DNA of 26,444 nucleotides from a virus, in IMG/VR virus record IMGVR_UViG_3300009027_000030, positions 1 to 26,444 of that record; one strand, 5' to 3'. The position numbers and the translations under genes were made by a program. The notes beneath the pieces were generated by a model. That model had not been told where the DNA came from, ran no database searches, and saw only the letters and a program-made list of their open reading frames with translations. Shown in pieces: positions 6,828-13,653 of this stretch; the stretch's first letter is position 1; the number at the start of each line of letters is the position of its first letter.

Positions 6828-7418
6828 ATGACACAACACGTCAAAAACATACTCAAAGTATACCGCAGAGCAACACCAGAGGACCACGCAAACGGTCTAG
6901 AATGGTATGATCGTGCGGCAAGATACGCAAAAGTAATCTCAACCAAGTACATGATCCACCGTCATACTGTCATTGGTGTCATGGCTGCGCTGTCACCCAA
7001 CAATCGGTGGGAACGCAACATCAAGGACACAGAAACAATGTGTGTTGCATGGATACAAGGTGGTGATCTGACCGACTTCAAGGTGTCGTGTTATAACAAG
7101 ATGAAAGAAAAGGCGTGGTCTATCCTGTCAGATAATCTAGTTGATGATGATGACATACTGACTCGACTCAACGGACAGAAAATCAGATCATTCTACTCTA
7201 ACATTCGTGGACTCAATGAGGTTACGATTGACGGACATGCACTCAACATTGCTCGTGGGTATCGTGAAGGACTGACCACAGACAAGACAAACATGGGTAA
7301 GAAATTATATCTTGACATGCAAGCTGCATATGTTAAAGCTGCAAAGCGTGTAGGCATACTACCTCATGAATTGCAAGCAATTACATGGACTACATGGAAA
7401 CGTGAACACAATATCTAA
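6828..7418 (+). CDS. Phage protein of the ALSPNNRWERN family (DUF7178-like)
   Basis: 196 residues with the hallmarks of a widespread, uncharacterised phage family: ALSPNNRWERN (54-64), KAWSIL (95-100), GQKIRSFYSNIRG (116-128), VTIDGHALNIARG (132-144) and LQAITWTTWKR (182-192). I associate it with the DUF7178 label, from memory. The order 'G-K--SF--NI, then V-IDGHA-NIA' faintly recalls helix-hairpin-helix DNA glycosylases, where a G-rich hairpin precedes a V-D-H-V-R catalytic Asp, so a DNA repair or base-processing role is a testable guess. Codon use is GC-richer than in the two preceding genes. The start has a GAGGAACAGG leader. Confidence 0.85.
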   Translation: MTQHVKNILKVYRRATPEDHANGLEWYDRAARYAKVISTKYMIHRHTVIGVMAALSPNNRWERNIKDTETMCVAWIQGGDLTDFKVSCYNKMKEKAWSILSDNLVDDDDILTRLNGQKIRSFYSNIRGLNEVTIDGHALNIARGYREGLTTDKTNMGKKLYLDMQAAYVKAAKRVGILPHELQAITWTTWKREHNI

Positions 7419-7428
7419 GGGGTTGACA

Positions 7429-7500
7429 ATGACAATAGGAATTTTTCTCTTGACAATACTAATCTGTTGCTATATTCTAGCATGGTTAATTGAATCTTAA
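7429..7500 (+). CDS. Possible 23-residue membrane peptide
   Basis: ATG at 7429 with AAGGGG at a good distance upstream opens MTIGIFLLTILICCYILAWL followed by IES and a stop. This is essentially one transmembrane helix. The same bases contain a TTGACA-N17-TATTCT promoter candidate, so the frame could be fortuitous. No homologue is recognised. Confidence 0.35.
   Translation: MTIGIFLLTILICCYILAWLIES
7450..7478 (+). promoter_or_regulatory. Candidate sigma70 promoter
   Basis: TTGACA (7450-7455), 17 bases, TATTCT (7473-7478), ending 52 bases before the ATG of the next gene. It lacks the TAATATATAAGTAT extension of the other promoters here. Confidence 0.4.
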
Positions 7501-7529
7501 TCCGCATAAGCAAATCGAAAGGAAATAAC

Positions 7530-7751
7530 ATGGGTAAAGTAAACGCAATGGCAATGGACAGGTTGGAATCTGCATACGACAGGGGTCACGCTGATAGATA
7601 CTACGGACGCAGAGCTATGCCTAACCTATGGCTTGACAGTTTAGGATCACGTGTCGTAACAATGGAACACATGACACAAGAGGAGATCGACGCATACGAT
7701 GATGGTTGGAACAACTGCACAGTAACAAAGGATTGGGGTGACGACGAGTAA
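7530..7751 (+). CDS. Small phage protein with DRGHADRYYGR motif
   Basis: 73 residues, with GAAAGGAAA before the ATG. The stretch ESAYDRGHADRYYGRRAMPN matches a motif (A-Y-RG--D-YYGR---P) that I recognise from many small phage and plasmid proteins of unknown function. The C-terminal part has MTQEEIDAYDDGWNNC, which repeats the theme (AYDDGW). It may be a helical pair. The stop overlaps the ATG of the following membrane protein by one base (TAATG), implying coupled translation. No catalytic motif seen. Confidence 0.75.
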   Translation: MGKVNAMAMDRLESAYDRGHADRYYGRRAMPNLWLDSLGSRVVTMEHMTQEEIDAYDDGWNNCTVTKDWGDDE

Positions 7752-7885
7752 TGGGTTTACTTACATGGTTGGTAGTGTTGTCACTGTACATAGCGATACC
7801 GCTACCACCACAATACGTAATGATCGTAGGCAGAGCACTGACTTTATCTATGGTTGTAATGATACTACTAGCACTAGGAAGGTAA
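7751..7885 (+). CDS. Small membrane protein, two transmembrane helices
   Basis: 44 residues starting at the ATG in TAATG, coupled to the preceding gene. TWLVVLSLYIAIPLPP and a second segment from ALTLSMVVMILLALG form two hydrophobic helices joined by a short QYVMIVGR loop. No charged head or lysis motif is visible. An early membrane peptide could alter the host envelope or exclude superinfecting phage, but nothing in the sequence proves this. Coding status rests on tight packing (one-base overlap upstream, ATG of the next gene one base after its stop). Confidence 0.6.
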   Translation: MGLLTWLVVLSLYIAIPLPPQYVMIVGRALTLSMVVMILLALGR

Positions 7886-7886
7886 C

Positions 7887-8099
7887 ATGGATAACAAACC
7901 AGACGCATACGTAATCATCGCTGAACTAGAAGACAATACATTCAGGGTGATAACAGAGAAACTTAATGTAAGAGAAGCACGTGAGAAGCTAGAGATAGTA
8001 CAGTTGAAGATCAAGGATTCGCATAAGCAGAACAAGATGTTTCACGGTGTCATCAATGCTTTCATGTTCAACCTAAAGGAGCAGTACGTTGACACTTGA
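7887..8099 (+). CDS. Small early protein, unknown function
   Basis: 70 residues beginning MDNKPDAYVIIAELEDNTFRV, with AAGG upstream inside the end of the previous gene. It looks like a strand-strand-helix: an AYVIIAELEDNTFRVIT hairpin, then a NVREAREKLEIVQLKIKDS helix, then FHGVINAFMFNLKEQY. No family recognised. The 3' end overlaps the next gene by 11 bases and contains that gene's AAAGGAG ribosome binding site. Confidence 0.75.
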   Translation: MDNKPDAYVIIAELEDNTFRVITEKLNVREAREKLEIVQLKIKDSHKQNKMFHGVINAFMFNLKEQYVDT

Positions 8100-8271
8100 T
8101 GGATGGTTGGTAGCCTTGATCGGTCTAGCGTTTGCACTGGGATTCCTAGTTGGGCGCAAGGACTCTGAGCAGATCGACAACAAGGTTATCAAATCTAACT
8201 TCTGGAATGGATTTGAGATGGGGTATCATGCACACATGCAAGAAGCACTTGACAAAGAGAATGATTTGTGA
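8089..8271 (+). CDS. Small single-pass membrane protein, TTG start
   Basis: 60 residues if started at TTG 8089, which has AAAGGAG eight bases upstream. There is no ATG in frame until well after the hydrophobic segment, so the TTG is the best start. GWLVALIGLAFALGFLVGRK is one transmembrane helix, followed by a soluble tail (NFWNGFEMGYHAHMQEAL). The N-out or N-in topology cannot be decided. It is the last gene before the 8282-8353 control block. Function unknown. Confidence 0.65.
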   Translation: MTLDGWLVALIGLAFALGFLVGRKDSEQIDNKVIKSNFWNGFEMGYHAHMQEALDKENDL

Positions 8272-8281
8272 TACTCTATCT

Positions 8282-8353
8282 TACTTAAAGAATAGTACTT
8301 AAAGAATCTGTGTTATAAGTATAGTAATACTTTATACACATTACTATTAGTAA
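8282..8353 (+). promoter_or_regulatory. Second copy of the operator/core control block
   Basis: TACTTAAAGAAT occurs twice (8282-8293, 8296-8307). It is followed by GTGTTATAAGTATA (8310-8323), an AAGTAT-AGTA-ATACTT dyad, and TTACTATTAGTAA (8341-8353), a palindrome with 6-base arms. The 5523-5600 block has the same order: TTACTT-type site, GTGTTATAAGTATA core, dyad, then a 13-base palindrome 34 bases after the core start (31 here). Likely a regulated promoter for the gene at 8377. Confidence 0.55.
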
Positions 8354-8376
8354 GAGACTAAAGAAAGGGGCAGGAC

Positions 8377-8580
8377 ATGAGATGTTTTTGTTGTAACAGA
8401 GCAGACGCTACGTTTGTAGATAAAAAGATGCAACGGTTCTACTGCGTTGAGTGTAAGGACGATATTAACAAGACTGCTTACAGTACATTCGGTAGAGATG
8501 ACCTTGAAAGAATCTTCAAGATCAACGAAGAGGATGAATTGAAAAGACTTCTTGGTATCAAAGATAAATATGAAGAATAG
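8377..8580 (+). CDS. Small zinc-finger-like protein
   Basis: 67 residues. CFCCNR near the N-terminus (C3, C5, C6) and YCVEC (C23, C26) make a CxxC...CxxC zinc ribbon or treble-clef-like knuckle. It is followed by a charged helical tail (FGRDDLERIFKINEEDELKRLL). AAAGGGG lies ahead of the ATG. Similar short MRCF-CN proteins are common in podophages and have no assigned function; nucleic-acid or host-protein binding is plausible. It is flanked by promoters on both sides (8282-8353 and 8583-8622), so it is probably expressed as a short separate unit. Confidence 0.75.
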   Translation: MRCFCCNRADATFVDKKMQRFYCVECKDDINKTAYSTFGRDDLERIFKINEEDELKRLLGIKDKYEE

Positions 8581-8582
8581 TC

Positions 8583-8622
8583 TTTACACGTCGATCAGAA
8601 TGTACTAATATATAAGTATAGG
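8583..8622 (+). promoter_or_regulatory. Extended sigma70-like promoter
   Basis: TTTACA (8583-8588), 17 bases, TAATAT (8606-8611), then ATAAGTATAGG (8612-8622). This is nearly identical in its downstream half to the promoters at 5413-5456 (minus) and 13654-13692. GGAG within it also serves as the ribosome binding site of the ATG at 8633, giving a short leader. It probably drives the 8633-13649 gene run including thyX, primase-helicase and polymerase. Confidence 0.75.
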
Positions 8623-8632
8623 AGTAATAAAC

Positions 8633-8794
8633 ATGAACACAGAACTAGAAATTTTTATGCGTGAGATTGGTGTGATGACACCAGTAGACTTAGACTTCGA
8701 GGATGACGATGATGACTTTGATCCTCGCCAGGAATGTATGATGAAGGGTTACTTCAGGAGTCCATACGATGAAGACGGTAACATCACGTTCTAA
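8633..8794 (+). CDS. Small acidic protein, unknown function
   Basis: 53 residues: MNTELEIFMREIGVMTPVD, a strongly acidic run (DLDFEDDDDDFDP), then CMMKGYFRSPYDEDGNITF. First gene behind the 8583-8622 promoter, with GGAG about 10 bases before the ATG. The acidic centre could mimic nucleic acid, as some early phage inhibitors do, but that is speculation. The minus-strand frames across this region are shadows. Confidence 0.65.
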   Translation: MNTELEIFMREIGVMTPVDLDFEDDDDDFDPRQECMMKGYFRSPYDEDGNITF

Positions 8795-8798
8795 TCCA

Positions 8799-8909
8799 AT
8801 GGCTAAAGACTTGAGGCAACCTAAGTACAAGCAGAAAGTCATACCAGATAAGAAGAAACCTAAACCATTTAGGAAAAAGAAACACAAAGGAAAGGACGAG
8901 GATGTTTGA
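8799..8909 (+). CDS. Tiny highly basic protein
   Basis: 36 residues, of which more than a third are Lys or Arg: MAKDLRQPKYKQKVIPDKKK, then PKPFRKKKHKGKDEDV. The ATG lies four bases after the preceding stop and the end overlaps the next start by eight bases. There is no strong ribosome site apart from the coupled position. Unstructured, probably nucleic-acid binding or a partner of the acidic protein just upstream; both ideas are inference. Confidence 0.55.
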   Translation: MAKDLRQPKYKQKVIPDKKKPKPFRKKKHKGKDEDV

Positions 8910-9021
8910 AGTAGGTGGATTAGTATGGTGGCAGTGGTGGATACTGTTGATGGTAACGATTAACACTGGGTTGAATACTATCGTGTTCTTCAAGCACAGA
9001 TTCAAAGGTGGTAAGCAATGA
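8902..9021 (+). CDS. Tiny Trp-rich membrane protein
   Basis: 39 residues: MFEVGGLVWWQWWILLMVTI, then NTGLNTIVFFKHRFKGGKQ. One transmembrane helix flanked by four tryptophans and a basic C-terminal tail, which predicts N-out/C-in by the positive-inside rule. AAAGGA precedes the ATG. Its stop overlaps the next start as ATGA. No known family; an early envelope-acting peptide is possible. Confidence 0.55.
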   Translation: MFEVGGLVWWQWWILLMVTINTGLNTIVFFKHRFKGGKQ

Positions 9022-9188
9022 TATGGGTATTGGTTTGGTTTCAGATAACCAACAGTCAGGGTGTAGAGTATTATCAGATTAAATCTTTCCCGAAGAAAGA
9101 TGAATGCATACAAGCATTGGATGAAGCACAGGTGTTAGTCACACACAAAGGCGAGGCAGTTGTATGTTTAGAGGTGGATGTAAAATGA
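9018..9188 (+). CDS. Small protein, possible paralogue of the late gene at 19899-20087
   Basis: 56 residues: MIWVLVWFQITNSQGVEYYQ, a KSFPKKDECIQALDEAQ helix start, then a GEAVVCLEVDVK strand. The pattern (hydrophobic N-terminus, Y/F--F---eC---l-ea helix, A-V--C final strand) also fits the 62-residue late protein at 19899-20087. Coupled by ATGA overlaps at both ends (9018-9021 and 9185-9188). The two Cys (C30, C50) could form a disulfide if exported. Function unknown. Confidence 0.6.
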   Translation: MIWVLVWFQITNSQGVEYYQIKSFPKKDECIQALDEAQVLVTHKGEAVVCLEVDVK

Positions 9189-9502
9189 TTGAGTTAGAAA
9201 GGATAGACAAAGAGATAGAGAAGCAAAGTGAAGAAGTGAGGCTTGCTGAGATAAGGGTTTATGATAAAGATCAATACGGAAAAGGGCCGTGGAATGAGTT
9301 AAAAAGATTGCAACAGGAAAGAGAGCTTATACTGAGTGGTGTTAATTGGAAACATCATGGGTCAGGGACTGTGTTAGTAGAAGATAAGTTTATCTATGCA
9401 TTACTTACTGGTAAGTGGAGAGTTCTTAATAAAAATAAATGGTATCAAAGTAAGAGTGTCAAACACTTCATAGAAAATTATGTAAGGAAAGATGATGATT
9501 GA
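9185..9502 (+). CDS. Early protein with N-terminal coiled coil, unknown
   Basis: 105 residues from the ATG at 9185 (ATGA overlap with the previous gene). An ATG at 9164 is also in frame but lies inside the upstream gene. MIELERIDKEIEKQSEEVRL and a GPWNELKRLQQERELIL stretch form a charged helical hairpin. The C-terminal half (SGTVLVEDKFIYALLTGKWR, then NKNKWYQSKSVKHFIENYV) looks like a small globular alpha/beta domain. It overlaps thyX by 11 bases and carries that gene's AAGGAAA ribosome site. Family not recognised. Confidence 0.7.
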   Translation: MIELERIDKEIEKQSEEVRLAEIRVYDKDQYGKGPWNELKRLQQERELILSGVNWKHHGSGTVLVEDKFIYALLTGKWRVLNKNKWYQSKSVKHFIENYVRKDDD

Positions 9503-10148
9503 GGTAACCTATATCAATCACATGGGTGATGACTTAACAGTGGTCAACGCTGCACGTGTTAGCTTCGGTAAGAAGTCAGACTACATGCCACGTGTTCACA
9601 TGGGTGAGCCGAAGGTACTACAGTTCAAAGATGACAAGCTAATCAAGTACCTTGCAAAGCACAAACACATCAGTCCATTCGGGCATTGCTTCGCATCTTT
9701 CCATGTCAAGGCACCTGTGTTTGTAGCACGTCAGCTAGTCAAGCATAAGTTCCTACGTTGGAACGAGATCAGTCGTCGGTACGTTGACATTGACGTAGAG
9801 TTATACGAATCACCTGAGTGGCGTGGACGTAGCGCAGACAAGAAGCAAGGCAGTGAAGGTACAGTCAAGAGTAACTTTAACATTAAGTACTACAACACGA
9901 AAGCTCTCATGGCGTATGAGCAACTACTCAACGAGGGTGTCGCACCAGAGCAAGCACGTATGGTGTTGCCTCAGTCTATGATGACAGAGTGGTATTGGTC
10001 AGGTAGTCTTGACGCATTCGTTGACATGTGTAACCTACGATGCACTGATGACACGCAACGAGAGTCACGTATTGTAGCGGATGCTATTGACGAAGAGATG
10101 GAACGTCTGTTCCCTGTATCATGGAGCGCACTAAGAAATGCAAGCTAG
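9492..10148 (+). CDS. thyX: Flavin-dependent thymidylate synthase ThyX
   Basis: 218 residues; makes dTMP from dUMP using FAD, NADPH and methylene-tetrahydrofolate. Family marks: VVNAARVSFGK near the N-terminus, KHKHISPFGHC (57-67), then FVARQLVKHKFLRWNEISRRY (77-97), and QARMVLPQSMMTEWYWSGSL towards the end. The ThyX signature RHR-x7-S appears as KHK-x7-S (K84, H85, K86, S94), keeping the His and Ser but with both Arg replaced by Lys. The second ATG at 9495 has the better spacing to AAGGAAA, so the true start may be there. It overlaps the primase gene by 11 bases. With NrdJ, MazG and DUF3310 it forms the phage's dNTP supply set. Confidence 0.95.
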   Translation: MMIEVTYINHMGDDLTVVNAARVSFGKKSDYMPRVHMGEPKVLQFKDDKLIKYLAKHKHISPFGHCFASFHVKAPVFVARQLVKHKFLRWNEISRRYVDIDVELYESPEWRGRSADKKQGSEGTVKSNFNIKYYNTKALMAYEQLLNEGVAPEQARMVLPQSMMTEWYWSGSLDAFVDMCNLRCTDDTQRESRIVADAIDEEMERLFPVSWSALRNAS

Positions 10149-11730
10149 AGAAGTAACACACCAACCCTGCCCACATGCAGACTGTGAAAGTTCAGATGCC
10201 TTTGCGTACAACACAGAGAAGATGACAGGGTACTGCCATAGTTGTGACCGTGGCTACCCAAGTAAAGGTATGAGCCTGAAACCCTGGGCGAAGGAGACTT
10301 ATCCATTGCAAGAACTAAAACAAGTATCAGTACAGACAATCAAGACCACAGAGATCGAAGGGCTTGGTGACTACGAAGCTTACCGTGGTGTACGCAAAGA
10401 TGTCATGGAGTTCTACGATGTACAGACATTCGGATTCAATCAGGTGTACAAGTACCCATCAGGATTCCGTAAGGTACGCAACACCAAGGAGAAAGGATTC
10501 AAGACAGACAAGGGATTCAAGACTGATGAACTATTCGGTATGGATAAGTTCAACGCAGGGTCAGCTAGGTCTATCGTGATATGCGAGGGTGAGCTAGATG
10601 CTATGTCTGCATTCCAGATGCTCGACAAGAAGTACCCATGTGTATCCGTGCCTAGTGCCACACCTAATCAGAAACTGTGGCAGGGTAAAGCAAAGGAGTG
10701 GATCGATAGCTTCGACAGGATTGTGTTGTCAGTAGATAACGACGAGGCAGGACGTGCATTGGCTACCAAGATCGGCGCACTGTTCCCGAAGAAAACATTC
10801 CAGATCATACACGATAAGTTCAAGGATGCTAACGAGTTCTTAGAGGCAGGTGCTAAACCTAGCTACGCTGCAGCATTCTACAATGCTAAACGGTACACAC
10901 CTGACAACATTCGTAGCACACCTGAACAGTTCCTAGAACTATTCGAGAAGCAAGACGATGCAGTGTACGTATCGACAGGTATCGAATCCTTTGATGACGT
11001 TGCACTTGGTCTGATGCAAGGACACTTCACTGTGTTCCAAGCACCCGAAGGTATCGGCAAGACAGAGTTCATGCGCTACCTAGAGTACCACGTCTTGACT
11101 GAGCACAAGGATACAAGCATTGCTATCTGTCACCTAGAAGAAACAGAGAAGCGAAGTGTGTTAGGTCTAGTGTCGTACCACTTGAACATGAACCTGACAC
11201 GTAAAGACTTGATACAAGAACACGATATGGAAGAGGAAGTCAAGCAAGCAATCATTGAACTCTCACAAGATGAACGCCTGTTCCAGTTCCAGATCGCAGT
11301 AGACGAAGACCCTATGGACATACTAGAAAAGATCAGGTATTTCCGTGAGGCTTGTGGAGTAGACTACGTATTCTTTGAACCGATACAAGACTTAGCCTAC
11401 TCTCGTAAGGGTGAGGAGTCAGTAGAGAAATGGTTGTCTGCTTTGTCAGTACAGCTATCTCGCATTGCCTCTGAACTAAACGTGGGAATCGTAACCATCG
11501 CCCATGAGAATGATGATGGACAGGTACGAGATTGCAGAACCATTGCGAAACGTGCATCTGTTGTAGTGAAACTAGAACGTGATAAGATGGCAGAGGATCG
11601 TGATGAAAGGAACACAACGAAACTACTCCTCGTCAAGAACAGACCTGCAGGTAAAACAGGATTCGCAGGGAAGCTTAGATTCGACGAGGCAAGCTTCAAA
11701 CTCTCAGAAGACAGAGGTAGATGGAGCTAA
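10138..11730 (+). CDS. T7 gp4-like primase-helicase
   Basis: 530 residues. An N-terminal zinc-binding domain has C11, C16, C33 and C36 (CPHADC ... CHSC) for recognising primase start sites. The TOPRIM domain has VICEGELDAM (E150) and LSVDNDEAG (D200, D202) for primer synthesis. The RecA-like helicase domain has Walker A PEGIGKTE (303-310) and a Walker B-like VDYVFFEP near residue 405. Same order and about the same length as T7 gp4 (566). A KGFKTD hexapeptide is tandemly duplicated at about 119-130. It acts at the replication fork with the polymerase encoded next, 38 bases downstream. A neighbouring frame continues past the stop with protein-like sequence (see findings). Confidence 0.95.
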   Translation: MQAREVTHQPCPHADCESSDAFAYNTEKMTGYCHSCDRGYPSKGMSLKPWAKETYPLQELKQVSVQTIKTTEIEGLGDYEAYRGVRKDVMEFYDVQTFGFNQVYKYPSGFRKVRNTKEKGFKTDKGFKTDELFGMDKFNAGSARSIVICEGELDAMSAFQMLDKKYPCVSVPSATPNQKLWQGKAKEWIDSFDRIVLSVDNDEAGRALATKIGALFPKKTFQIIHDKFKDANEFLEAGAKPSYAAAFYNAKRYTPDNIRSTPEQFLELFEKQDDAVYVSTGIESFDDVALGLMQGHFTVFQAPEGIGKTEFMRYLEYHVLTEHKDTSIAICHLEETEKRSVLGLVSYHLNMNLTRKDLIQEHDMEEEVKQAIIELSQDERLFQFQIAVDEDPMDILEKIRYFREACGVDYVFFEPIQDLAYSRKGEESVEKWLSALSVQLSRIASELNVGIVTIAHENDDGQVRDCRTIAKRASVVVKLERDKMAEDRDERNTTKLLLVKNRPAGKTGFAGKLRFDEASFKLSEDRGRWS

Positions 11731-11768
11731 CCCATATGATGACGTGACGCACTGGATAGGAGAATTGA

Positions 11769-13649
11769 ATGATAGTATTCGCAGACATAGAGACAGAGAG
11801 CCTGACCCCTGACAAGTTGTGGTGTATCTGTGTGAAAGAGAAAGAGTCAGGTAAGACACACCAGTTCGTCAACCTACATGAGAACGAAGAGGAACGTGAT
11901 CGGTTCAAGCAGTACGCCAAGGGTGTCACACGTTGGGTTGGTCACAACTTCATCAACTTCGATGCGCCTGTGATCAACAGGATTGTAGGACAAGTCATCG
12001 ACATGCAGAAGATTGTTGATACCTTGGTTGTGTCTATGCTTGTTGACTTCGGTATCGGATCACACAGTCTTGCAACATGGGGTGAGAAGCTAGGCTTCCC
12101 GAAGGATAACTTCAAGGACTTCGAGGGTGGCCTGACACAAGAGATGCTAGACTACTGTCACCGTGACGTTGAGGTAACAGAGAAACTATTCGATCACTTC
12201 TCTAAGCAGATCAAGGATAAGGATTGGTCACAATCTATGCGCCTTGAACATGATGTAGCAATCATCTGCCAAGAGATGCACGAGGGTGGGTTCGAGTTTG
12301 ACATAGCAACTGCGAATCGTTTGCATCTAGAGATTACTAAACGACTACAAGAACTAGAGGAACGTATTCATCAGGCATTCCCACCCAAGCTAGAACTAAT
12401 CAAGACTATCAAGTACCGTGTTAAGGAAGACGGTAACCTGTTCAAGAATGTAGAGACTGCACTTGAGACATACCCTGAGACAAAGATCGTTGACGATATG
12501 CTAGAGTGCTACGACTACGTAGAGTTCAACCCAGGTTCTACGAAGCAACGAGTCGAGAGATTGTGGGATGCAGGTTGGAATCCTGTAGATAAAACAGTCG
12601 GTCACCGTGAGGCTATCCGCAAGGAACAGACAGAGAAGCTTGACTACTACAAGAAGTATGGTTGGACAGTATCAGAGGAGAACCTCAACACGCTGCCTCA
12701 GAGCGCACCAGAGGGGGCAAAGGCACTTGCTGAGTGGTTGACCTTAGAAGGACGCAGAAGCACACTCACAGAGTGGCTACAGGCAGTGGAGAGTAGCAGG
12801 GATACACGCATCCACGGTCAGTTCATGCACATAGGATCATGGACAGGACGCATGGCACACCGTCACCCTAACATGGGTAACATACCAAGTGTGTATCATG
12901 GTGATGCTAAGACTGCGGTAGACAAAGTAAAGGCAGATTACGATGGACAGTTTAGAGACTTATGGACAACACCTGATGGGTGCTATCTTGTTGGTACGGA
13001 TGCTGCAGGAATCCAACTTCGGATACTTGCTGACATCATGGAGAGTAAGCAGTATGTTAAGGCTATTATCGAAGGTAAGAAAGAAGACGACACAGATATA
13101 CACAACCTTAATCGTAAGGCTCTGGGTCTGAATCATATCACTAGAGACATGGCTAAGACATTCATCTATGCATTCCTACTTGGTGCAGGTACAGCAAAGA
13201 TCGCACAGATACTGAAGACAGGTATGGGTCAGGCAAACAAAGCAGTGTCTAACTTTACTAATAGTATTGAAGGACTAGCTAAACTAAAGAAGAATGTTAT
13301 ACCTGAGATAGCATCTCGTGGTTACTTCAGAGGGTACGATGGACGCAAGGTTGTAGTACCTAACGAACACAAGACACTAGCAGGTATGTTGCAGAATGGC
13401 GAGACACTTGTAATGAAGTACGCTACAAGACGGTGGCGTGAACAGGCAAAGCAAGAAGGTCTTGACTTTAAGATATGTACATGGGTACATGACGAATGGC
13501 AAACAGAAGTGAGAGGAAGTTATCAAGACGCAGAGAGACTAGCTCAGATACAACGTGATGCGATCCAATGGGCAGGTTTGCATCTCGGAATTATGTGTCC
13601 GTTAGAGGGTGAATCTTCGATAGGAAAATCGTGGAAAGATACACATTGA
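11769..13649 (+). CDS. Family A DNA polymerase with 3'-5' exonuclease (T7 gp5-like)
   Basis: 626 residues. Proofreading domain: DIETE (D6, E8), GHNFINFDAP (N60, D65) and YCHRD (Y129, D133). Polymerase domain: TGRMAHRHPNMGNIPS (359-374), motif A GTDAAGIQLRILA (D411), motif B RDMAKTFIYAFLLGAG (R459, K463, Y467) and motif C WVHDEW (H574, D575, E576). It is about 80 residues shorter than T7 gp5 (704). The segment where T7 holds its thioredoxin-binding loop is reduced, so thioredoxin dependence is doubtful. Motif B differs from T7's YGFLYGAG by having Ala and Leu in place of Gly and the second Tyr. ATG 11769 is preceded by AGGAG. Replicates the phage genome with the primase-helicase and SSB. Confidence 0.95.
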   Translation: MIVFADIETESLTPDKLWCICVKEKESGKTHQFVNLHENEEERDRFKQYAKGVTRWVGHNFINFDAPVINRIVGQVIDMQKIVDTLVVSMLVDFGIGSHSLATWGEKLGFPKDNFKDFEGGLTQEMLDYCHRDVEVTEKLFDHFSKQIKDKDWSQSMRLEHDVAIICQEMHEGGFEFDIATANRLHLEITKRLQELEERIHQAFPPKLELIKTIKYRVKEDGNLFKNVETALETYPETKIVDDMLECYDYVEFNPGSTKQRVERLWDAGWNPVDKTVGHREAIRKEQTEKLDYYKKYGWTVSEENLNTLPQSAPEGAKALAEWLTLEGRRSTLTEWLQAVESSRDTRIHGQFMHIGSWTGRMAHRHPNMGNIPSVYHGDAKTAVDKVKADYDGQFRDLWTTPDGCYLVGTDAAGIQLRILADIMESKQYVKAIIEGKKEDDTDIHNLNRKALGLNHITRDMAKTFIYAFLLGAGTAKIAQILKTGMGQANKAVSNFTNSIEGLAKLKKNVIPEIASRGYFRGYDGRKVVVPNEHKTLAGMLQNGETLVMKYATRRWREQAKQEGLDFKICTWVHDEWQTEVRGSYQDAERLAQIQRDAIQWAGLHLGIMCPLEGESSIGKSWKDTH

Positions 13650-13653
13650 CCCC

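Noticed and set aside
8784-9113. 109-residue minus-strand frame over the tiny early genes
   Set aside because: His/Leu/Ile-rich shadow sequence; plus-strand frames here are linked by overlaps and ribosome sites, and share the promoter at 8583-8622.
10478-10540. KGFKTD tandem duplication as a mobile or programmed element
   Set aside because: Just two six-codon copies with silent differences inside the helicase linker; most likely an old in-frame duplication.
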